This document shows, piece after piece, positions 34,190 through 46,952 of a stretch of 64,000 bases of DNA. This stretch comes from Zingiber officinale (lineage: Eukaryota; Streptophyta; Magnoliopsida; Zingiberales; Zingiberaceae): contig NW_024589891.1 of the NCBI RefSeq assembly GCF_018446385.1, positions 83,338 through 147,337 of the forward strand, written 5' to 3'. The stretch's first letter is position 1, and the number at the start of each line of letters is the position of its first letter. A program made the position numbers and the translations under genes. The notes beneath the pieces were generated by a model. The model searched no databases, had not been told where the DNA came from, and was given only the letters and a program-made list of their open reading frames with translations.

Positions 34190-35560
34190 TACTTTATGTG
34201 TAGGAACATAACGATTTGGACCAATCGATGTTGGATAGTGGATGCTCCAGACACATGACACATGACTGGAGATCGATTGAAGTTCACCAAGCTAAAATAC
34301 AAAAACCTAGGGTCAGTTGCATTTGACAATGATGGAAAGCTTAAGGTAATTAGAACAAGTAATATCGAACTAAGTTCCGATTTTATTGTTCGAAAGGTGT
34401 TATTAGTCGATAAATTTAATTTCAACTTACTTAGAATAAGTCAATTGTGTGACTCCGGATACCTAGTAACCTTTTCCAACTCTGATTGCCTAATTAAAAT
34501 ATTGAAAATCCCAAAATCATATTTAAGGGAATTAAAAAAAATAATGTTTACACAATTAACCTACCTACCTCCTCACTAAAGTGTCTTCTGACATAACAAG
34601 AGGAAACCAAGCTGTGGCACAGAAGGTTGGGTCATACTCACATCAGACTCATTTCAAAAATGAGTCAAAATGACCTACTCAGAGACTTACCCAAATTTAA
34701 AAACTTAGAAAATTCAGTTTGTAATGCTTGCCAACAAAGTAAACAAACTAAGTCAACAGATAAACCGATAAACCGATAAACCAACAAACCTAAATTGAAC
34801 CAACTCAATACTTGAGCTCCTACATTTAGACCTATTTGATTCACACGGAGCCAAGTCACTAGGTATAAACCAATACTGCTTAGTTATAATTGATGATTAC
34901 TCAAGATTTATTTGGGTAAAATTCTTAAAAACTAAAGATGAAACTTTTGAAATCTTTAATAATTTTTGCAAGTTAATAGAAAATGGAAAAAAAAAATACT
35001 AAAATCAAAGGAATTAGAAGTGATCATGGAGGGAAATTTGAAAATTATAAATTTATTGAATTTTGTAAAATTAATGGATATAATCATGAGTTTTCATGCC
35101 CTATAACTCCCCAACAAAATGGACTAGTAGAATAAAAAAATAGAACATTACAAAAAGCTGCTATAACCATGTTAAACGAATATAACCTAAGCAATCAATT
35201 TTGGACAGAAGCAATTAACATGACATGTTATATTCAAAATAAAATATTAGTTAATAAATTCTACAATAAAACCCCTTATGAAATTTACTATAACAAGACA
35301 CCCAATCTAAATTATCTAAAAGTCTTTGGATGTAAAATATAAATATTAAACACTAAGGATTACTTAGGTAAATTTACATCAAAATCTACAACTGGAATAT
35401 TTTTAGGGTACTCCACAACTAGTAGGGCTTATAGAGTGTATAACAAAGATACTCAAAAAATTGAAGAAAACCAACGTAATTTTTGATGAAGAAAATAACT
35501 TACCTAATTTAATCAATGAAAGTAACCATCAAAACATAAGAAAAATAAATGATGAATAAG
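34190..35560 (+). pseudogene. Protease and integrase region of the SIRE-like element
   Basis: Begins with the aspartic protease motif MLDSGCSRHMT near 34228. A frame-shifted gag-preintegrase block (34262-34579) follows, then a WHRRLGH..C..C zinc-binding region (34615-34740) and an integrase core with HLDLF and IDDYSRF. A homopolymer run of A near 34988-34996 breaks the frame, with later stops. Confidence 0.82.
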
Positions 35561-35764
35561 ATACTCAACTTAAACTAAACAAAGTGAATCTCAAGAACTA
35601 ATTGTTGACTCCAACCCAAGACCAACAAGAATAAGTTTGAATCACCTATCTGACCAAATTTTAGGTAACCCAACCGTAGGAGTAAGAACTAGATCATCCT
35701 ATAGAAACCTAAGTCAAATAGTCCTTATGTCTAAAATTGAACCCAAAACTATAGAATAAGTCTT

Positions 35765-36530
35765 ACTTGGCCCAGACTGGATAATAGCAATGCAAGAGGA
35801 GTTAGCCCAATTTGAACGAAATCAGGTCTGGGAACTTGTACCTAATCCTATAAATAAATCTATAATTGATACTAAGTGGATATTTAGAAATAAACTAGAT
35901 GATAAAGGTAAAATAGTAAGAAATAAGGTTAGGTTAGTAGAAAAGGGGTTTAGCTAAATATAAGGATTAGATTATGATGAAACCTATGCACCTGTAGCCA
36001 AACTTGAATCCATAAGGATGCTACTAGCCTATGCAGCACATAAAGGATTCAAGCTATATCAAATGGATGTAAAATCTGCATTCTTAAATGGGTTCATCAA
36101 AGAAGAAGTCTATGTAAATCAACCCTTAGGATTTGAAGACCTAGACCACCCAAACCATGTCCTTAGGTTAAGAAAAGCTTTATATGGACTCAAACAAGCA
36201 CCTAGTGTTTGGTATGAACAACTTTCAACATACTTAATATCTAAGGGATTTAACCAAGGCAAAATAGACCAAACTCTATTTGTTAAAACCTTAGAAAAAG
36301 ATATTTTTATAGCCCAAATTTACATAGATGACATAATATTTGGATCAACAAATACAAAATTTTTAAAAGAATTTATCAAACTCATGGAAAATAAATTTGA
36401 AATGAGTTTAGTAGGTAAACTCAATTTCTTTTTAGGCTTACAAATACAACAGCAAAAGAAGGAATTCATATTTTTCAAACAAAATATGCTAAGGAGTTAA
36501 TTAGAAAAGTTGGAATGGAAAATTCTAAAA
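35765..36530 (+). pseudogene. Reverse transcriptase of the SIRE-like element
   Basis: Starts LLGPDWIIAMQEEL and continues through TKWIFRNKLDDKGK. Stops near 35957 and 35962 precede a long open stretch (36018-36500) with [27 protein letters not shown] and the catalytic YIDDIIFGS motif intact. A frame change follows near 36475. It is the best-preserved coding segment of the element. Confidence 0.9.
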
Positions 36531-36539
36531 ATATAAATA

Positions 36540-37264
36540 CCCCAATGACAACTAATGCTAAAACTAACTCTGACTTAGATGGAAAATCAGTAGACTTAAA
36601 ATACTATAGAAGTGCAATAGGAAGTCTATTGTGCCTAACTGTAAATTGACTTGATATTTTATTTGCAGTAAATATGTGTGCTAGATACCAATCTTGTGCA
36701 AAAGAATCACATTTAACAAATATAAAAAGAATACTAAGGTACATAAAGGGGACCCTAAGTGTAGATCTTTAGTACCCTAAGACTAGCACATTTAACTTAG
36801 TTAGGTACTCTGACTCAGACTTTGCTGGGTGTAAATTAGATAGAAAAAGTACAAGTGAAAGCTGGCAATTTCTAGGTTAGTGCCTAGTAAGCTAGTCCAA
36901 CATAAAGCAACACTATGTTGCTCTATCCACTACCGAAGCAAAATACATAGCCATGGGAGAATGTGCATCTTAATTGCTATGGATGATGCACACCTTAAAA
37001 GATTATCAACTTGAATACAAAAATACAAAAATTTCAATTGATAACATAAGTTCAATAAATTTAACTAAAAATCTAATTCACCATTCAAGGACCAAACACA
37101 TAGAAGTTAAACACCACTTTGTAAGGAATCACGTTGCTAAGGGTGATATTGTACTTGACTATGTTGAGTCCAAGTCAAACCTAGCTGACATCTTTACCAA
37201 ACCCTTACCTGAACTTGAGTTCAGTACATTTAGAAGAGAATTAGGGATGTGTACAGTAGAATAG
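36540..37264 (+). pseudogene. RNase H of the SIRE-like element
   Basis: Motifs YSDSDFAGCKLDRKS, ALSTTEAKYIAMGE and HSRTKHIEVKHHF..VAKG, and the terminal ADIFTKPLPE..F..LREL-like block, are in copia order, with two or more in-frame stops before 36974. The frame ends with TAG at 37262-37264. Confidence 0.88.
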
Positions 37265-38546
37265 AATTTGTTATTATCTTTTCAAAATTATGCCTTGTTT
37301 TAAAATTCTAGGAAAAATATTTTTCAAAACTCCCAATTTTACTAGAATTTTTAAAAGTTTGGAAATAGTCTAGGATTTTCCCTTAGAAAGTATGCACCCG
37401 TAGGTTTCAGCCAGAGTATCTCACAAGCACACTAGGATTACCTTGCTTGTGTATGAAAAACACTTAGAATGGTGTGAGATGCATAGGGTACTGCCTGGAC
37501 TTCAGAATACTTATGTCTGTGCATCAACATAAGTCTAAGCAATAAGTACAAAAATAAAATTAATCAAATTAGGTTATCTATGTTTAGTCAAACTAACTGG
37601 AACACTTACTTAACTTGACTAACCAAGTGAAAGCTACTACCTTATGGTAAATAGCTAGTAGCTAAAAGTTAGACATTTGGTTAAAGGAAAATAGGTATTT
37701 AGTTTGAAGCTTTTATTCATCTTACATTCTCATGCTTGGACTTTAGGACTTTAAAGTTCTTATATTTTGCCACTAATCTAGGGGGAGGAAAAAGAAGCTA
37801 ATTTTTTTTTTTAATCATTTTTTTTTGCTAAGTCCTTATCAAAATTTTTTGTGACTTTCTCAAATTTAACCAAGCCTTTTTAAAGTTTTTATCAAAATAT
37901 TTTTAAAGATAAAGTTTTTATCAAAATATTTTAAAGCTAAGTTTTTATCAAAATATTCTTAAAGCTGAAATATTTATCAAAATATTCTTAAAGCTGAAAT
38001 ATTTATCAAAATATTTTTAATGCTTAAGTTTAGCTAAGTTTTTGTTGAAAAAACTAAGTATTTTCAAAGCATTTCTAATTTAGCTAAGTGTTTTTTTAAA
38101 GCTTAAGTTTAGCTAAGTTTTTGTTGAAAAAGCTAAGTAATTTTCAAAACTTAAGTTTAGCTAAGTTTTTGTTGAAAAAACTAAGTATTTTCAAAGCATT
38201 TTTTTAATTATTTTTAAAGCTAAAATTTAGCTAAGTCCTTTTAAAAGCTAAGATAATTTCAATGCTTAAAAATTAACTAAGTTTTTTTTAAGTTTTACCC
38301 TTCAGGGGGAGCTTAAGTTAAACAGAGTAAAAACCTTTTTATCACGCAACTTTTCCTTCCTAAATTGTTTTTGATATATGACAAAGGGGGAGAGAATAGT
38401 CAAAAGTTAAGGGGAGTGATAAATTAAGGGGGAGCTAATACTCAGTGAGAAAATACTATATTTTTCTTTAAATATTTTTTTTCATTAAACTGCTATATAT
38501 TTACTTAACTTTTGAACCTGGTTGCCTTAATGAAAAAGGAGGAGAT
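37265..38546 (+). repeat. Non-coding 3' region of the SIRE-like element with repeats and PPT
   Basis: No coding content. At 37850-38010 there are units of ATCAAAATATTTTTAAAGCT, and at 38020-38230 three units of TTAGCTAAGTTTTTGTTGAA. The end is AAAAAGGAGGAGATTG, a polypurine tract next to the 3' LTR. An env-like frame, known in some SIRE elements, is not visible. Confidence 0.8.
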
Positions 38547-39885
38547 TGTTGGTGCAGGAAGCACCAGACGATTAAACCTGTGTTTTGATAATGACAAAGG
38601 ATTCAAAAGTTAAGATGTCTTGTTATCTAATAAGGTTGATTGAGCTTGCAGAAAAGTCCTAAGTTGTCTTAGGCAAAAGTCCTAGTGGATTCTAGGCAGG
38701 TGGAAAATCCTAAGGGGTGGTAACCCTACATGATGAAAAGTCCTAGCTGCAGCTAGGTTATGGAAAACCCTAGGGGAGGTAACCCTACGTTATGAAAAAC
38801 CCTAGGGGGAGGTAACCCTAGGTTCTAGGGGGTGGTAAACCTAGGAGGAAAGTCTAGTCAGTCTGGAGGACCGGTCTGACAACAGGTAACTTCTCTTGAG
38901 AGGAGTAGGTGAGGGCACATTCCCCGGTGAGGGAACAGTAGGCGTCGGTTCAACCTAGGATTTTTGAAGAAAATCCAAAGTCAGAACTGGACAGTCTGAA
39001 GGCTGTCAAAGTTATTTTTTTTACATATTATCTGCTATATGCTAACTTTGTTTTACAGGAGACTAAGACTTTATGCAGGGTTAGAATCGATCGAGATTGA
39101 TCGACCGAATGTCTGGATCGGTCGACTGAACCTCCAAGCAGCAAGATCATAGTTCCAGCGAGTGGACCGGGTTCGACCAAGGGATCGGTCGACCGAACCT
39201 CGAGATCGGTCGACCGAACTGAGGATAAGTAGTGACGTAGTTGAGCTGAGTTGATTGGACCAAATGAGCTGGGGATCGATCGATTGAACATCAAGATCGA
39301 TCAACTGAATGAAGAAACTCTATCTGAGCAGTAGAACCGGGATTGGAAGGAAGGCCGATTTAGGTGGGATCGGTCGACTGAACTTAGGGATCGGTCGACC
39401 AATCCGGTTCGAGTCAAACCTGATCCTGAGATTAGTGGATCTGGATCAGGTCTGAAGAAGCTATAAAAAGGAGCCTTGCCAGCACTACAATACAACAATT
39501 TCTACACAAACGATCTTTCAAGCTACGAGCCACGCCGAAACGACTCAACGACGCTCAGCTGTTGTTTCGACAAATTGACGAACCAATTCATAATCATTTA
39601 TTATCGGTATAATTTGTTTTAAGTTCAGTACTTGTACCTATATATTTGTAAAGAATTTCAGATCTATAGTGATTGCCTAACATAAGCGATCAACGATCTT
39701 GGGCCTTGGCGTAGAAGTCGCCATAGGCTCCGAACCTAGTAAAACAAATCTTGTTAGCGTTGCTTGTCTTTTTCATTCTTTATTCCACTACATTTACTTT
39801 GAGTTTTCTTAAAAGAACGAGAAAGCAACGCGTGCTATTCCCCCCCCCCCCCCCCCCTCCCCTCTAGCACGTCTAGGATCCTACA
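38547..39885 (+). repeat. 3' LTR of the SIRE-like element
   Basis: 1339 bp from TGTTGGTGCAGG to GATCCTACA, collinear with the 5' LTR, including the hairpin tract at 39085-39410 and TATA at 39472-39479. A poly-C run (39839-39857) replaces the mixed pyrimidines of the 5' copy. Confidence 0.92.
39839..39857. repeat. Poly-C tract
   Basis: An almost pure run of C near the end of the SIRE 3' LTR; its exact length may be unreliable in the assembly. Confidence 0.85.
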
Positions 39886-39890
39886 CAACC

Positions 39891-42345
39891 TTGCCTTGTA
39901 GGTAATAATATTACCATCCATGACGATTTTCTTCTTGAAAACTCATTTGCACCCTATAGGTGTAATGCCTTCAGGTGGGTCCGTCAAGTTCCAAACTTGG
40001 TTTTCGTACATGGAATCCATTTCGGACTTCATGGTTGTAAGCCACTTATCCTTTTTTGAACTATTCAAAACTTCTTCATAATCAATAGGTTCCTCATCCT
40101 CAATGAGTAACACATCATTCTATTTTTTTACAAGAGATCCATATCTCTCAGGAATATTACGTGTCCTACCTGATCTACAAGGAGGTTCTGTTATAATCGG
40201 TTGTGGTTCTTAACTAAGAATCTCATTAGTATTTATTATAGTCCCTTGAACTTCATTAAGTTCAACCATACTCCCACTTGCTTCCTGTAAGAGAAATTCT
40301 TTCTCTAGGAAGGTAGCATGCCTTGAAACAAATACTTTTTGTTCCAAGGGATGATAGAATTGGTAACCTTTAGTTTCCTTAGGGCATCCAATAAATAAAT
40401 ACTTATCAAACTTGGAGTCCAATTTGTCTGATATAGTCCTCTTCACATAAGCAGAATATCCCCATATCTTCAAATAAGATATGAGGTTTCTTACTAATCT
40501 ATACCTTATATAGAGTAGTTGAGATTGCCTTCATCGGGACTCTGTTGAGCAAGTAAACAGCTATCATGAGTGCATAACCCCAAAAGTTCTTTGAAAGATC
40601 TGCACGATCCATCATGGATCTAACCATGTCTAACAAGGTTTGATTATGCCTTTCTGATACACCATTATGTTGTGGCGTATAAAGCGGAGTCCATTATGAC
40701 AATATACCATTATCCCTTAGATAATTTAGAAACTTTTGACTTAAATATTCACCACCTCGATCGAATCAACGTATCTTAATATTTTTACCAAGTTATTTCT
40801 CTAATTCATTTCTGAATTCTCTAAACTTTTCAAAGGCTTCAGACTTATGTTTCATTAGATACACATAACCATAATGAGAGTGATCATCAATGAAAGTAAT
40901 GAAGTAGCTATAACCTCCTAATGTATGAGTTGTCATTTGCCCACATATATCGGTATGTATGAGTCCAAGTAACTCATCAACTCGTTCACCATTTCGAGAA
41001 AAAGGTAACTTTGTCATCTTGCCTTTTAAACATAAATCACATGTATCTAATTCAAATGATTCAAGAACTGCAATCTTTTACAATTCGGACATTCATTTCT
41101 TGCTTATATGCCCAAGGCGACAATGCCATGAGTAAGAGGTTAATTTCTTATCTATTCGGGCGTGTTTATTGCTCTTTTCGATATTGACTACGTCACTAGA
41201 TATATCTAACACGTAGATATCATTGCATAAAGTTCCAGTGCCATAAAGAACGTCATTTAAGGTTATATAATAATAATTGTTACTAAAAGTTAAATGAAAA
41301 CTTTTTCTATTTAAGCAAGAAATAGAAACAATGTTCTTTATTAATGTTGGAACAAAATAATAATTATCTAATTCTAAGACAAGTCCACTAGGAAACTTTA
41401 ACAAGTATGTTCTGATGGCGACTACAACAACCTTTGCTCCATTCCCAACTCGTAGACTTGTTTCTCACTTGACAAGTCTTCTGTTATTCCTTAGCCCTTG
41501 TATATCATTACATATATGTGAGCCACACCTAGTATCCAATATCCAAGTGTGTGAGGAAATAACATGACAATCAATAATGAAAATATCTGAAGAGGATGAG
41601 GCATCGGATGTCTTATTCTTCTTCACGGACTCAAGATAGATCTTGTAGTTTTTTCGCGAGTGTCCTATCTTGCCACAATGATGACATGAGCCCTTTTGTG
41701 CCAGTTCTACTGTCTTGGCCCTTTTGCTCTTCCCTTTAGCCTGATGTTTTGGCTTCCTCTTAGAACCTTTCTTGGAGGAGTTTACTAACATCATAGTTTT
41801 CTGTTCACACTTAACAGAAGGCTCCACAGTCTTGAGCATATTTATCATCTCGAGGATAGTCGATTCCAAATTGTTCATCCGATAGTTCATCACAAATTTT
41901 GAATGACTTCTCGATAAACTATGTAGAATTAAGTCAATACTTAACTCATGATCCAGTGTAAAATCGAGTGATGCTAAATGCTCTATGTAGCCATTCATCT
42001 TTAATATGTATTGTATTACAGACGAACCCTCCTACATCTTTGAGCAAAATAGATACTTGGAGATCTCAAACCTTTCAGATCTAGCTTGCTTATCAAATAA
42101 CTCACGAAGATGATAGACAATATCATAAGCATCCAAATGCTCATGCTATTTCTATAATTCAAGAGTCATAGTTGCTAGCTTGATGCAACTAACAAGTACA
42201 GAATCATCCTTATGTTTCTGAAGGGCCAACAATTGGTCCACAGTTGCATCAGCATCAAGACTAGTGGGAAGAGGCTGATCAAGGACATAAGTTAGCTTCT
42301 CAGCTTTGAGAATAATTCTCAAATTTCGAAACCAGTCCAAGAAGT
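39891..42345 (-). pseudogene. gag-protease-integrase-RT start of RLC-B
   Basis: On the minus strand from right to left: gag (42340-42152 with MDWFRNLRIILKAEKL; 41998-41465 with zinc knuckle CHHCGKIGHSRKN, last Cys changed, then the protease motif WILDTRCGSHICN with DTR for DTG); gag-preintegrase (41404-41093, WHCRLGHISKK); integrase (41017-40793, HTDICGQM, FIDDHSHYGYVYLM); integrase tail (40473-40210, MKIWGYSAYVKR); and RT N-terminus towards 39891. Stops and frameshifts separate the parts. RT resumes at 30355 after the SIRE insertion. Confidence 0.88.
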
Positions 42346-43173
42346 TCGTCCCAGTCAGTTTGTTTTAGTCCAAAATTGAACGCAGATTAACATAAGTCAT
42401 AATTAAATGATTAACCTAGAAAAAAAAATGAGAATGTATAAGAGACATGATTTTATTTATGTAAACAATTTACATAAAAACCCGCTTATTTATCAAATTC
42501 AAATACCCTTATTTTGAATTCGGGAGATGGTAGGTTTTCTCCAAGTGAGTTGATATCCACCATAGATAAGAATAACCTTGACTTTGGACAACAAGACATT
42601 CTTAGCTATAGCGGTAGAGAACATATTTACCGATTGCATATCACTTATATACAACTATCACATTATGCTAGCAACTAATTAATCTTCGCATAAACATCGA
42701 GTTGTTAATACATTAACAAATATACATTAAACGTACATCACTCAACTTCACCTCTATCCATATTGATCATGGCTTTGGCACAACAAATCAATGCTTCAAG
42801 TTTAAAACCAACCCGTTAATCATGAGATTGCATCTCTATGGTTTGAACATGTTTAATTTCATGTTGTGCTTGACTTTGGTCAACAACTCAAACAAAAACT
42901 TAAACTCTAGTTCTTACCATATTAACGAAAGGTGTAAGTTTTAATATTGAATAAGGGATTTGTCTCATCTACATCATGCAAAATTCTATCAACATGACAT
43001 TAACGCATGCCATAAATGATGACATGGCACGCCACACGCATGACATAAATGATGATATGACATATCACACGCATGACATAGCATGACACATTATACATAT
43101 GGTAAGATCTAATCACATCACACGCATGACAAAATCTAATCCTGTTATAATTAATGCATCTACATGACATACA
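42346..43173 (-). other. Leader region of RLC-B with a short CATGACA minisatellite
   Basis: AT-rich non-coding sequence between the gag start and the RLC-A solo LTR. At about 43000-43170, ACACGCATGACATAAATGATGACATG-like phrases are repeated imperfectly. Continues at 45856 beyond the solo LTR. Confidence 0.6.
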
Positions 43174-45850
43174 TGTTAGGATGTATACTAAAAGCCTAGC
43201 TTTTGGTATAAACATTTATCTAGAAATAAGAATCACATTGATCAAATGTCTACATTTACGATAAATATAGTTGCTCAATTAATTTATATTGTAGATAACA
43301 TGGTGTGTGGTGTCACACACAGAAGATCATGTTATCAGTACCTTATAAATTATAAACAGTAGCTCACGACCAAGATGGAAAGGAACAAACCATTGGAAGG
43401 TCGTAGTGTAATTAGATATTAGTTTATCTTAACTATATAATTACACTAGTACACTTAGAGTGTATTGAGTAGGACCATTTGAGGTCGTTTCTTTTATACT
43501 GACTTTATAAAGGAACAAAGACCTCAGTTATTATGGAAGTGTGTGCTCTTAATCCTAATATAATAACAAGCACATATATTTGATATTTATTTCTTTAATT
43601 TATCAATGGGTGAGATTTAGTTCGATGAATCAATAAGCCCAATAAGTTGGGAAATGATATCACTTATAGTGTGTGTTGTTGATTATAGAAGGAAATTGTG
43701 TCCTAGTAATCTAGGTTGAGAATGTCCCCAAGAGGAGCTCATAAGGATTGTCATATTAAACCCTGCAGGTGAACTTAGTCCGACATAACGATGAAGTTGA
43801 GTGGTACTACTCTTGGAGCTAGATATTAATTAAGTGAGTTGTCAGTAACTTACTTAATTAGTGGACATTTGTTATCTTAAACACAGGGAGACTAACACAC
43901 TCATGATAAGAAGGAGCCCAAAATGTAATTTGGGATTGGTGCGGTAGTTCAATAACAGTTCTCTAGTGGAATGAATTATTGATAAAATTAAGTTGTGTGT
44001 TCGGGGTGAGCACGGGATGCTTAATTTTATCGGGAGACCAAAACCAATTCTTCCTCTCGGTCCCTATCGTAGCCTCTAGTATATAGAGATTTATACCCAC
44101 CGCATATCCACCTTCTTACCCATCCAATGGGGCCGGCCAAGCTAGCTTGGAACCCAAGCTAGGGCTGGTCAAGACCAAGTGGATGAGTCATGTAGGTGGC
44201 CGGCCAAAGCTTGGGTCCCAAGCTTAGGTGGCCGGCCACTAGAATATTAAAAAGGATTTTTATTAAAATTATTTCTTATGTGGATATCATGATTTTAAAA
44301 GAGAGTTTAAAAATTAAAAATTTCCTTTTATAGCTTTCTACAAAAGATTAAGAGAAGAGATTAATCTCTTTCCTTATTTGTAGTTTAAAAGGATGATTTT
44401 AATTTTTTTGGTAAAAACTTTCCTTATTTGTAAATCATCTATATGTTTAAAAGAGAGTTTAAAATTTGAAATCTTTCCTTATTTGTTGATTAAAGGAGGA
44501 TTTCAAATTTTAAGAAAACTTTCCTTTTTAATCATGTTCATGATTTAAAAGAGAGTTTAAAATTAAATATTCTCTTTTATAAGTTTCTACAAAAGATTAA
44601 GAAAAGATTTGATATCTTTCCTTATTTGTAGATTAAAAGAGATTTTAATTTATAGAGATAACTTTCTTTTTATCCACATGTTTAAAAGAAAGATTTTAAT
44701 TTATTAAATTTCCTTTTTATAAACCAATCATGAAGGGATAAAAATTATTGGAGAAATTTTTATAAATTTCCGGAAGCAAATAAGGAAGTTTTAATTGGTG
44801 TTTAAAATTTTATTTGCTTGGAGATTTTATTTGTTATGGCCGGTCATTGTAATTTGAAAAGAGAAAATTGTTTTAATTAAATAAATTTTCCTTTTCAATG
44901 GCAAAAGAATTAAGAAAGTTTTTATTAAATTTTCCTTATTTGCCAAGACCAAGGATTATAAAAGAGGGGGTAGAGGAGGCTTCAAGGCTAAGGACTCTAT
45001 TCTATTTTTCTCCCTCTTTTCCTTGGTGTGGTGGCCGACCCTTCCCTTTCTCTTCTCTCCTCTTGTTGTGGCCGAAATCTATCATCTCTTGGAGCTTGGA
45101 GGATGTGACCGGATCAAGGAAGGAGAAGAAGGAGAGAAAGCATGCATCCCTTGGAGCTTGGTTGGTGGAAAATTCTTCATCCTTTGGAAGTTCTTGTGCT
45201 TGGCCAAAACTTGAAGGAAGAAGGAAGAAGGTGCCTAGGTGGTTCTCATCTTGGAAGATCGTTGCCCACACAACGTCCGAGGTTAGAAGAGGAATACGGT
45301 AGAAGATCAAGAGGTCTTTCTAAAAGGTATAGCTAGTAATTTTTCTTTCCGCATCATACTAGTTATTTTTGGAAATAATACTAAATACAAGAGGCATACG
45401 ATTCTAGTATTTCGAATTTGTTTTCGATATAGTGTTCTTTTGTTTTTCTTTTCTTTGTGATTTGATTGTTCTTTTCGGTTGACCTAAAGTTATTTTAGGA
45501 AATTAAATATTAGATTTCCTTAAAAGGTTTTGTCTAGTCGGTGGTGGTTGCTCCCATATCCAAGAAGGCCATGTGCCTCGCCATGTCAGTACTGGGAACC
45601 AATTTTGGAAATTAATATTTAATGGAATTAATAACTTAGGTGATTTGGATCAAACGTGTTAAGTTCCGCAGGAGATCCAAGTCAAAACCTAAAAGAACAA
45701 ATAGATTAAGTTTTGGATCAAACGTGTTAAGTTCCACAGGCGATCCAAAATTTAATTTAAAAGAACACATGGTAGCTAGGAAAAGGTTCAGACCTTTGTA
45801 CAAAATTTTTGTACAGTGGAACCTCTAGGTTTTCCGAGTAGCAACCAACA
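43174..45850 (+). mobile_element. Solo LTR of copia family RLC-A (copy 2)
   Basis: 2677 bp from TGTTAGGATGTATAC to GTAGCAACCAACA, flanked by the perfect duplication ATACA (43169-43173 and 45851-45855). Collinear with 1791-4385. It differs mainly in an AT-rich section (44270-44720) with repeated TTTAAAAGAGAGTTTAAAA / TTTCCTTATTTG units and in the GGCCGG-rich block before it. No internal domain. Confidence 0.93.
44957..44964 (+). promoter_or_regulatory. TATA box of the RLC-A solo LTR (copy 2)
   Basis: TATAAAAG followed by AGGGGG, as at 3300-3307. It points rightward, toward the oppositely oriented RLC-A LTR at 47255. Confidence 0.65.
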
Positions 45851-45950
45851 ATACAATATGATATGTTCATGGCATAAATTTACATATGTTATAATTCTAT
45901 TTTGGAAATAAAAATATGATAAATCTGATTTTAATAAATCAAGATTTATC

Positions 45951-46171
45951 TAGGGGTGATCATTCGGTTAATTCGGTCCATAAATTAACCGAATTAACTG
46001 AAAATCGATTTAGTGTTGGCTAATCGAATCAAATCAAAGTTTTACTAAAACTAAATTAACCGAATTAGTAATTTCAGTTAACACCAAATTAACTAAATTT
46101 GTTTAAAATAACAATAAAAAACATTTATACAAAATTAATATCGAATTAACTAAATTAACCGCTCACCCCTA
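45951..46171. mobile_element. hAT-type MITE in the RLC-B leader
   Basis: A 221-bp element starting TAGGGGTGATC and ending GCTCACCCCTA (inverted), with GGTTAATTCGG-type subterminal repeats. Flanked by the perfect 8-bp duplication GATTTATC (45943-45950 and 46172-46179). Confidence 0.93.
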
Positions 46172-46369
46172 GATTTATCTAATCAAATTAGGAAACTAAT
46201 AACAAAATTTAATTAACATATCTCATCTAGAATATTTTTAACAATCAAGAATCTTTAATTATTTTGAAAATAAATTTCTAAATTAATTTCCTAACCATTA
46301 GTGAATGAATAATTAATATTTCTTAATTTATTATAGAATAATTTAAATCTAGATTTTTTATGATTTTTT

Positions 46370-46880
46370 TAAATCTTTCTAAATTTGGTATTTCCTAACA
46401 ATTTAAGAAACTTTTCAAAAATAGAATATTTTAATAAATCCAAAAATTCTAGAAAATATTAATTCTATAATTTAATTTAGAATATCTCAAATTTAAATTT
46501 TTATGATTTTTTAAATCTTTCCAAATTTGATATTTCCTAACAATTTAGGAAAATTTTCAAAAATAGAATATTTTAATAAATCTAAAATTTTTAGAAAAGA
46601 TTAATTTTATAATTTAATTTAGAATATCTCAAATCTGGATTTGTTTTTTAAATGTCAGAATATTTCCATATTTGGTATTACCAAACAAATTAAGAAATTT
46701 TTCAAAAATAGAATATTTCAGAAAATTCTAGAAATGATAATTTCTAAATTAACAGAATATTTTTAAATTTAATTTTTCAAAATTATATCAGAAACTTTTC
46801 AAAAATGAAATTTCCTAACAATTTAGGAAACTTTCCAAAAATAGAAAATCTTAATAATTCTAGAAAAATTCTAAAATTAA
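46370..46880. repeat. AT-rich repeats of the RLC-B leader
   Basis: Imperfect repeats of TTTCAAAAATAGAATATTT, CTAACAATTTAGGAAA and AATTTAGAATATCTCAAAT at irregular spacing. No coding content. Confidence 0.7.
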
Positions 46881-46936
46881 TTAAAACACAAATTATGAAC
46901 CGTAAAATAATTTTACGATCATGTCGAAGCACGATC

Positions 46937-46952
46937 AGGCTCTGATACGTCT
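46937..46952 (-). other. Primer binding site-like sequence of RLC-B
   Basis: The minus strand reads GTATCAGAGCCTG three bases after an LTR end ...CAACA, close to the tRNA-iMet complement TGGTATCAGAGC. It marks 46953-47254 as the remaining 5' LTR. Confidence 0.65.

Larger units (their letters stand above)
30361..39885 (+). mobile_element. Complete SIRE-like copia retrotransposon inserted in RLC-B
   Basis: 9525 bp between the perfect duplications CAACC (30356-30360 and 39886-39890). Order: 5' LTR, PBS, gag with zinc knuckle, an unusual AT-rich linker, protease, integrase, RT, RNase H, a 1.3-kb non-coding 3' region, PPT, 3' LTR. The pol motifs and long 3' untranslated region fit the SIRE/Maximus copia lineage (inference). 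Stops and frameshifts interrupt gag and pol, and the LTRs differ at many sites, so it is old and not autonomous. Confidence 0.93.

Noticed and set aside
37265..38546. env-like gene in the SIRE-like element
   Set aside because: The region is AT-rich repeats with no open frame, signal or transmembrane pattern.
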